The notes under the pieces were generated by a model, which had not been told where the DNA came from, ran no database searches, and saw only the letters and a list, made by a program, of their open reading frames with translations. Positions 57,851-64,000 of a stretch of DNA of 64,000 bases are shown here, in pieces. The translations under genes were made by a program, and so were the position numbers. Source of the DNA: Nageia nagi (lineage: Eukaryota > Pinophyta); NCBI GenBank assembly GCA_050084985.1, contig JBITNC010000002.1, positions 13,454,001 through 13,518,000 on the forward strand. Reading direction: 5' to 3'. Each line of letters begins with the position of its first letter. Within the stretch, counting starts at the first letter, position 1.

Positions 57851-58520
57851 AAGGAAGAGATTTCAACACTAAGAGGGAACTCACTGGCCTTTATTTATAT
57901 GTTGTTAACATTTTAAAATTAGTTTTTCATGCTATTAAATACATATAATCTATAGTTACAATTGGTATAGAAAGCATGTTAGCAACCTTATTATGTGTTC
58001 CTTTCTTTTACTTTATCACTAGATGAAATTGTTGCAAAAAATCTATTTATCTATAGTGTCTAGTTTGTTGCAATTTTGATTGAGTTTGTAAATACTTTAA
58101 TGGGTGATGATCAATATGAATGGTTGTTATTTTACCATTAAGTAATGTTTTCACTTTTTAATAGCTTGAACCAATGCATATAGTTCCTTTTCATAAGTAA
58201 GATAATTCCAAATGGCCCCACTAAACTTTTTGTAATGATAGCAAATTGGTTTACCTCCTTGTAGCAAAATGTCTCCCATGGTATAGTCACTTGCATTGAT
58301 ATATACTTCAAATGGCTTCTACAAATCAAGAATTGCAAGCATAGGTGCACTAACAATCTTTTGCTTCAAGGTATCAAAATATGTTTGTTGTTATTTTCCC
58401 CATTGGAACACTTGCCTCTTGCTAGTTACATCATGTAAAGGTGAAGTAGTATGTGAAAAATCAATAATAAATTTTTTTAAATATTGGAAAGCTTCTAAGA
58501 AAATCCTTACTTTAGTTACA
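57851..58520 (-). pseudogene. TE-F RNase H
   Basis: Minus strand. FEVYINASDYTMGDILLQGG, then ICYHYKKFSGAIWNYLTYEK, ELYALVQAIKK, a stop, KHYLMVK. The first catalytic Asp is Asn (plus-strand ATT 58,295-58,297). 58,381-58,500 holds the connection domain with QVFQWGK. Confidence 0.8.
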
Positions 58521-59190
58521 TTAGATGGATTTTCCAATCTACTATAGCACTTACTTTACTAAGATCTATCTTAAGTTGTCCATGACCAATAACATGGCCC
58601 AAATACACCAAAGATTCTTTTTCAAACTCACATTTTGAATGTTTTAACAACAAATTCTCCCTATACAAAGATTGAAACACTTGTCTAATATGTACAACAT
58701 TTTCTTCCCAAGTATAATTATAAACAAGAATATCATCCAAGTATACTACAACAAAAGAATCAATAAATGGATGAAGCACATCATTCATCACCCTCCTAAA
58801 AGTGGCCAATGCATTGCACAAACCAAATGGAAAAATAATCCATTCAAATAGACCTTATATTATTTTGAAATCAATCTTCCAAATTTCCTCCTCCTTGATT
58901 TGAACTTGGTGATATCCATTCCTCAAGTCCAACTTACTGAAGAATCTTACCCTTGCAACTGATCCAAAATGTCATCTATCCAAGGGCAAGAATGGCAATT
59001 TTTGATGGTGATTTTGTTAAGTGTTCTATAGTCAATACACATCCTCCAAGTTTGATCCTTTTTTATAATTAATATAATAGGTGATTCATATGAATATGTA
59101 CTTGGTTTGATTATACCTTAATCAACTAACTCCTGAATCTTTCTCTTTATCTTCTCTTGCTCCAAAATTGATTTCCAATACAAAGCTATG
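58521..59190 (-). pseudogene. TE-F reverse transcriptase
   Basis: Minus strand. From about 59,050: YRTLNKITIKN, then WIDDILDQLQGK. After frame breaks, 58,821-58,516 is clean: ATFRRVMNDVLHPFIDSFVV, VYLDDILVYNYTWEENVVHI, LLLKHSKCEFEKESLVYLGH. The YLDD active site (near 58,733-58,745) is intact. Confidence 0.83.
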
Positions 59191-59439
59191 TTGGGAAATG
59201 AAGCATTAGGTAACAATTGAATATCATGTTGTATATATTGCATACGAGGCAATCCCTATGGCTCTTTAAATAAGTTAGTAAACTCTTGAACCAAATTCTA
59301 CATCTATTCTTCTTTATTGTACATTGTTAATGACTTACAATTAGTATTGCATGCTATTGACAGTGTGAGATTCACCTCACCAAAAGTTCCTATTTTCACC
59401 ATGATCAAAATAAATTTTTTATATGCATCCATAAGGCAT

Positions 59440-59870
59440 TTCACTTGACTAGTAATTACCAAAGGTAGATTTTTTTTCTTTTATGTGCACTAGCTAGAAA
59501 CACCTTTCCATCTTTAACCAATCATAATTTGTTCAATCTTTTGTAACAAATACCATCTCTATCCCACATATAAGGGTTACTAAGAATAACACCACAAATG
59601 TATAAAGGAACAACATCAACCACAACTTCATTGATGTACTTTGCACAAATATCAAATTTTAACTTGCATTATTTAGTAACTTGCAAACTAGCATTGTGAT
59701 GCACCCAACCCAAAGGATATGGATTTGGATGGTTGAAATTTTCCAATCCCAAATTACGTAATATAGATTTTGAAATCAAATTTTCTTGAGAACTCATATC
59801 AATAATGCAATCTACTTTTATTTTCTTAATTTGGATTTTGAGGTGGAATAATTGAATCCTTTGTTCTTCA
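59440..59870 (-). pseudogene. TE-F aspartic protease
   Basis: Minus strand. VDCIIDMSSQENLISKSIL, where Asp-Ser-Gly-Ser-Gln-Glu-Asn-Leu is the family form, so the triad reads Asp-Met-Ser. Then NHPNPYPLGWVHHNASLQVT, VVVDVVPLYICGVILSNPYM, YKRLNKL. A strong match to a known plant chromovirus protease pattern. Confidence 0.8.
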
Positions 59871-60900
59871 ATGTCTTGATATTCTTCAAACTTTTGAATG
59901 GTTAGAAAATTTAGTTTCTCATAAACATTGAACTTCCCTCAATATCCTCACATATAAGAACCATAACATTAGTTTTCTCCTTATTATTTTTCTTATATGG
60001 AAATAATTTTGGATGAAGTTTCCAATATTTGTTATCAATATGAAAATGTTTATCACAATGACTACAATGCCTATTATCACCTTCTTTCTTTGAAATATTG
60101 GTGGTCTTAGTTTCTTATTTAATTTTACCTTTATTTTGAGATTATCTTTATCTTGTCCCCCCTTGGATTAGAAACCTTCTTGTATTCATCATATTATCTT
60201 CTTTCTTTACCATCCTCCTCTTAGCATTGGGCTTGCACACACACTTGATCAAGATTAGTAGGTTTAAACAACATGATAGTCTTTTACAAAAGACTATGTA
60301 AACCTCTAATGTACTTCATTAATGTTTGAGGATTGTTTAGTGAAACTACAAACAAAGTAGCTTGTTTCCTAAATTTTATAATGTATTCTTGAACTGTTTA
60401 CCCTCTTTATTATCTAAAGAATTTCCATTTCATAAATTATTTATTATTATGCCCTAATGGATAAAATTGATCTCTTAACAAGTCCTTAAATTCATTCCAA
60501 GAAGATACTTACGATAAGTGTTCATGACTAAGATCTTCAACATGGCTTTCCCACCAAACTAAAGTATGTCCACTCATATTTAATCTAGCAAAAGAGATTT
60601 TATCAACATCAATTACAACACCATGAATTTGGAAATAAACCTCTAATTATTTCAATCAATTGTTCAACTTTTTCACATCAACCTCTCCACCAAAAATAGG
60701 AATGTCCACTTTGACCCCACCTTGAATGTAAATTGATTTGATGAAGATGATGAATAAGGTCTTCCAATTTCATTTTGATGTCTTTGATTGATAGTTACAT
60801 TTTCTCTACAACCAATAACTTAGAAAAATGAGCCAAATGATTCTCTATTGCTAAAAATTTCTCCTTTCTAAATTGGAATCTGACATGGTATGAACAATAG
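59871..60900 (-). pseudogene. TE-F gag
   Basis: Minus strand. The capsid core is at about 60,690-60,270: KISFARLNMSGHTLVWWESH, SSWNEFKDLLRDQFYPLGHN, FMKWKFFR, VQEYIIKFRKQATLFVVSLN, MKYIRGLHSLL. A zinc knuckle near 60,045-60,080 reads CSHCDKHFHIDNKYWKLHP, with the last Cys replaced. Many stops. Confidence 0.8.
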
Positions 60901-61065
60901 ATCATTAGTCCTTTGCATTATCCATTTCAATCACTCTACCCCTTCGAATAATCTCAAGATCATCTAGAATCAATTCTAGTCTTTGGGATGTCCTCCTTTA
61001 CATCAAAATGGATGTTGCTGATGACCTAAAATCCCTAAAATTTTAGCCTCAAATTTTATGTACAA

Positions 61066-61079
61066 AAGCTCTAATACCA
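61066..61079 (-). other. TE-F primer-binding site (initiator tRNA-Met type)
   Basis: On the minus strand TGGTATTAGAGCTT starts two bases inside the 5' LTR. It has one C-to-T change from TGGTATCAGAGC. Confidence 0.85.
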
Positions 61080-61081
61080 CG

Positions 61082-61784
61082 TGATCTATAATTACTAGAT
61101 GCTTGTAGCATACTCGAATCCTCACTTGTAGATTTAAATGAAAAAAATATTTACCATTATGAGATCCATCAAATTGCATATAAATTTGAAATTGCATAGT
61201 ATAAAAATACAAATTACCAATCTCAATCATATACAAAATAAGATCAATATAATGATTTACCCTGGTTCACCCAACGTGGGCTAATACAACATGGAATTGG
61301 TGCCTTCTCTTCTCATTGCCTACATACATTACAATATTGCATAATTATAGAGAAATACCATAAAAATAAAAGCAATAGAATCTCCTACAAAACTATTGCA
61401 ATCTTCTATAATAAGAAGATCAACTTCAAAACTGCAAAATTTTGAAATGACTCTTGGTATTCCTTCAAATCCTTACAATCCCAAAATCCCATACCTCTTT
61501 AAAACTCAATTATAGAATCAAGAGAGAAACATGCCTTTAAATAGGCCTAAAAATGTTTCCAAGATACCATTTGATGATCTTGAACCACTCAGTTATCAAA
61601 ATCACCAATGCCCCTTCAAATTACACTATTAACTCATCAAGATTCATATTGTTAATGACCTTAAAATACTAAATTCACATTGTTAATAACATGGTTTCTA
61701 CCATTGATCAACTCCATATTTCTATCTTCAATCTATCTCTAAACACAAATACCTCTAGAATGAGTACTGCTCTTACAGAGAACA
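61082..61784 (-). repeat. TE-F 5' LTR (703 bp)
   Basis: Matches 54,636-55,029 at both ends, including CATTATGAGATCCATCAAAT and GGGCTAATxCAACATG. It contains about 310 bp missing from the 3' copy. Confidence 0.83.
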
Positions 61785-62093
61785 ACTTGACATGATCTAA
61801 TTTGAATCAATTTTTGAACATCTACATTTTACCCCTCTTTGGATATATAATGAAAAAGTAGTTAAAATTGCATGTAATCTAAATAGGCATAAAGAAGAAT
61901 GAAACAATTTCAAGAGTAAAGAGCACTTCCCTAAAATATATCCAATATTGAGTATGATATCTTCCTACCTATTTTGGCCTTGATTTCCCCAATTTTATTA
62001 CGATGGGGGAATCAAGCCAAAATGCCATCTTTCAATTCGATGATTGATGATACCTTTGGCTATATTGTCCTATTTTGGATGAATTTGATCTAT
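61785..62093 (+). pseudogene. Possible decayed reverse transcriptase fragment
   Basis: A plus-strand stretch from about 61,940 reads IEYDIFLPILALISPILLRW, then PSFNSMIDDTFGYIVLFWMN, and after the solo LTR LIYRNIQDNTHMDYIFKI. This is weakly like the FLVMPFGL...F-x-x-MN-x-F...VYLDDILIYS stretch, with the catalytic residues lost. Low confidence. Confidence 0.35.
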
Positions 62094-63193
62094 TGTAATG
62101 TCCCCAAATTTGTAAAACATCCACTTTCTCTCCTCTTGGAGTGTGACATTCATGGCAAAGGAGGAGAAACCAAAAATAAATTAATTTAGGAGTATTTTAT
62201 TAATATTTTGCATTTATTTCTGTAACCAAGGCTCAAGAGACCCTTGAGGCACTTACCCTTGGATTTTATTTAATTAATTTGGCTCAATTATTTGTAATTA
62301 ATGCAATATTAGTCTCTCATAATGGAACATTGCATTTATGAGCCATTGATCTTGTAATTTGGCATCTCTAAGTAACCATTGTGGGATGTTGGGCTTCTTG
62401 GGTCGCTAGATGATTTAATTTGTCATCCCAAGACACCAGAAGAGGGATGCTGTACTTTGGGTGATTCCAAGGTATGAGAGATCTTGTTATAAAAGAAGAT
62501 GGGATGCATCATTTGTGAGCATGCTTGAAGATCATCAAATTTTATCTCTTTTCGAGGGTTAGCAGCTAGTGGAGTTGCAGCTTTCTAGCTAGCTTAGTGG
62601 GAGAGCTTGAGCTAGTGTGGAGGAGTTCTTACCTAAGCTAGGATAGTAGCTCGAGCCAATAAGGTGGAGTTGCTAGAGTAGCTCAAGCTAGTAAGGTGGA
62701 GTTATTGGAATAGTTCGAGCCAATGTGGTGGAACTATTCCATCCCTGATCCAGATCCAGCCAATGGTGTAGATCCAGATCCAGCCAGTGCGACCATATTC
62801 TAGATCCAGATCTAACCTACCAAATTAGTGTGAGGAGGCACATCCTAGATCTAAACCAGCCAAATCAGTGTGAGGAGGCTCATCTGGCATTAGGGAGAAG
62901 AGGTTGAAGATAGGGCCAGATCATCCAAATCTACCTTGTGAGGGCAAACATCCCCCTTCTTGAGCATTTGGGTATTTTTCCTTGAGTATTATACTTGTCC
63001 ATTTGGGATGTCCCAACTCTTGAAGAATAAAATTCATTTCTGGCTCTATTTCTTATTCAATTTGTAGATCTGATTTGAATTGAGCTAGTTAGAAAAATAT
63101 AAAAATATATATAAATTCCTAAGTAGTGATATTTCAACTTGGAATATTACACTTTAACAAAAATCGCATTTTGTGAGTTTTGGGGATATTACA
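62094..63193 (+). mobile_element. Solo LTR (1,100 bp) with perfect target duplication
   Basis: Starts TGTAATGTCCCCAAATTTG and ends TTTTGGGGATATTACA, giving a 15-bp inverted terminus with one mismatch. TCTAT flanks both sides (62,089-62,093 and 63,194-63,198). A TATA box TTATAAAAGAAG lies near 62,490 and a poly(A) signal AATAAA at 63,026, so the LTR reads on the plus strand. No internal region. It is noticeably less decayed than its surroundings. Confidence 0.85.
62647..62740 (+). repeat. 32-bp tandem repeat in the solo LTR, 3 copies
   Basis: TAGCTCGAGCCAATAAGGTG, TAGCTCAAGCTAGTAAGGTG and TAGTTCGAGCCAATGTGGTG start at 62,647, 62,679 and 62,711. A degenerate earlier copy lies near 62,600. Further downstream, GATCCAGATCCAGCCA and AGTGTGAGGAGGC each repeat. 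Confidence 0.83.
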
Positions 63194-63198
63194 TCTAT

Positions 63199-64000
63199 AG
63201 GAATATACAAGATAATACCCACATGGATTACATCTTTAAAATAATAATCAAAATAAGAGAAAATATGAAATCAATATAATATGATGAGTTTGAACCATTT
63301 CCTTTATGACTAATGGTTTATTGAATGCTCCAAAGAAAATTAGATTAATCATGCCCCAAAGCCTTGGAACGAAAATCATGATCATAGAAAAATTGAAAAC
63401 CTATAAATTTTGAAATAATCATGCTCATGGGAGTACCATAGCCTTGTTGAAAAATTATGAGTAGACATCTAATGCATTGATAAGATAATTTCAAGTAAAA
63501 TTGATGTGGAACATGAAGTAGATTCTATATTGTTGAAATACATAGTGGCCTTAGATTTTTATAATACCTAATTTTTGATATATAAATTTGTCTAAATTAT
63601 GTAAATGTATCATTTATATATTTAGCATGTTGTGAACATAGTACTTAGAATTTTCAAAATACCTTTTGCAATTTGAGATATAAAATTCATCAATTAGAAG
63701 TTTGTAGAATTTTCAATGAATAACCATGCCAAAATATAATAGAAATTAATACAAAATTTGGGAAATAAATACTCTAAATAATTAATGATTTATGGTGTGA
63801 CCATTTTGAATGCAACAAAATTAGTTTTGCAAAAATTTATAGATATTAAATATTATAATTTAAAGTATTTGATAAAATTAAAAATTGAAACTTCATATGA
63901 AAAATCATAAATTCATAAAAAGGGTATCTATTATGCCCTAGGTTTGGAAAACTAGGGTGTTTGTACACCCAAGAAAGATAAAATAATGAGTCATTTTTAC
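63199..64000. other. Unassigned AT-rich DNA
   Basis: The first 60 bases continue the possible reverse transcriptase trace. Beyond that I see no coding or repeat feature. Confidence 0.4.

Larger units (their letters stand above)
54636..61784 (-). mobile_element. TE-F: chromodomain-type Ty3/gypsy element with an inserted solo LTR
   Basis: Homologous LTRs at 54,636-55,029 and 61,082-61,784. Minus-strand order from the right: LTR, initiator-Met primer site, gag, protease, reverse transcriptase, RNase H, integrase (split by a 1.4-kb insertion), chromodomain-like C-terminus, polypurine tract, LTR. Without the insertion it is about 5.7 kb. Flanking 5-mers ATTTT and ACTTG do not match convincingly. 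Protease and gag motifs fit plant chromoviruses. All domains are broken. Confidence 0.83.

Noticed and set aside
54631-61789. TE-F target duplication ATTTT/ACTTG
   Set aside because: Only 3 of 5 bases match, so it is not offered as evidence.

Overview
The window looks like nuclear DNA of a seed plant with a large, repeat-filled genome. It is very AT-rich and almost free of CpG (I counted about 5 CpG in the first 3,000 bases). I found no convincing host gene, rRNA, tRNA or CRISPR array. Nearly everything that can be assigned is LTR retrotransposon, mostly Ty3/gypsy of two kinds: Tat/Ogre-like elements and chromodomain elements. A conifer or similar gymnosperm is plausible from the density of old, decayed elements, but the species cannot be proved from this sequence.

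Layout. 1-6,727 (-): TE-A2, the 5' LTR, leader, gag and protease of a Tat-like element whose 3' half lies off the left edge. 6,728-8,277: unassigned DNA with a degraded exon-intron-exon-like stretch. 8,278-9,434: a 1.16-kb CACTA element with a CTA target duplication. 9,435-51,599: a nest of retrotransposons. The outermost is TE-E (-; 5' LTR at 50,782-51,599, gag interrupted). TE-B (+; LTRs 9,832-10,621 and 47,323-48,136) sits in a zinc knuckle of TE-E gag. TE-B is split twice: by TE-C (+; 11,293-32,719) within gag, and by TE-D (-; 35,552-41,630) within a minisatellite between protease and reverse transcriptase. TE-C is itself split by TE-A1 (+; 11,394-23,393). 51,600-54,635: unidentified decayed DNA with two coding traces. 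54,636-61,784 (-): TE-F, a chromodomain gypsy element interrupted by a 1.4-kb probable solo LTR. 61,785-64,000: a possible decayed reverse transcriptase split by a second solo LTR with a perfect target duplication (62,094-63,193).

How the parts relate. TE-B, TE-D and TE-F carry recognisable gag, protease, reverse transcriptase, RNase H and integrase, but all are broken by stops, frameshifts and lost catalytic residues. TE-A1 and TE-C have LTRs, primer-binding sites and gag-type proteins but no pol, so both would have needed enzymes from other elements. TE-A1 is the youngest resolved insertion. Its two 854-bp LTRs differ at roughly 34 positions by eye (about 96% identity), and it holds the one long uninterrupted reading frame in the window (14,085-15,647, 520 codons), placed upstream of gag like the extra ORF of Ogre elements.

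Decay has a clear direction. Lost glutamine codons have become TAG/TAA, catalytic Asp and Glu codons have become Asn and Lys, and terminal CA of LTRs has become TA. This is what deamination of methylated cytosine would produce.
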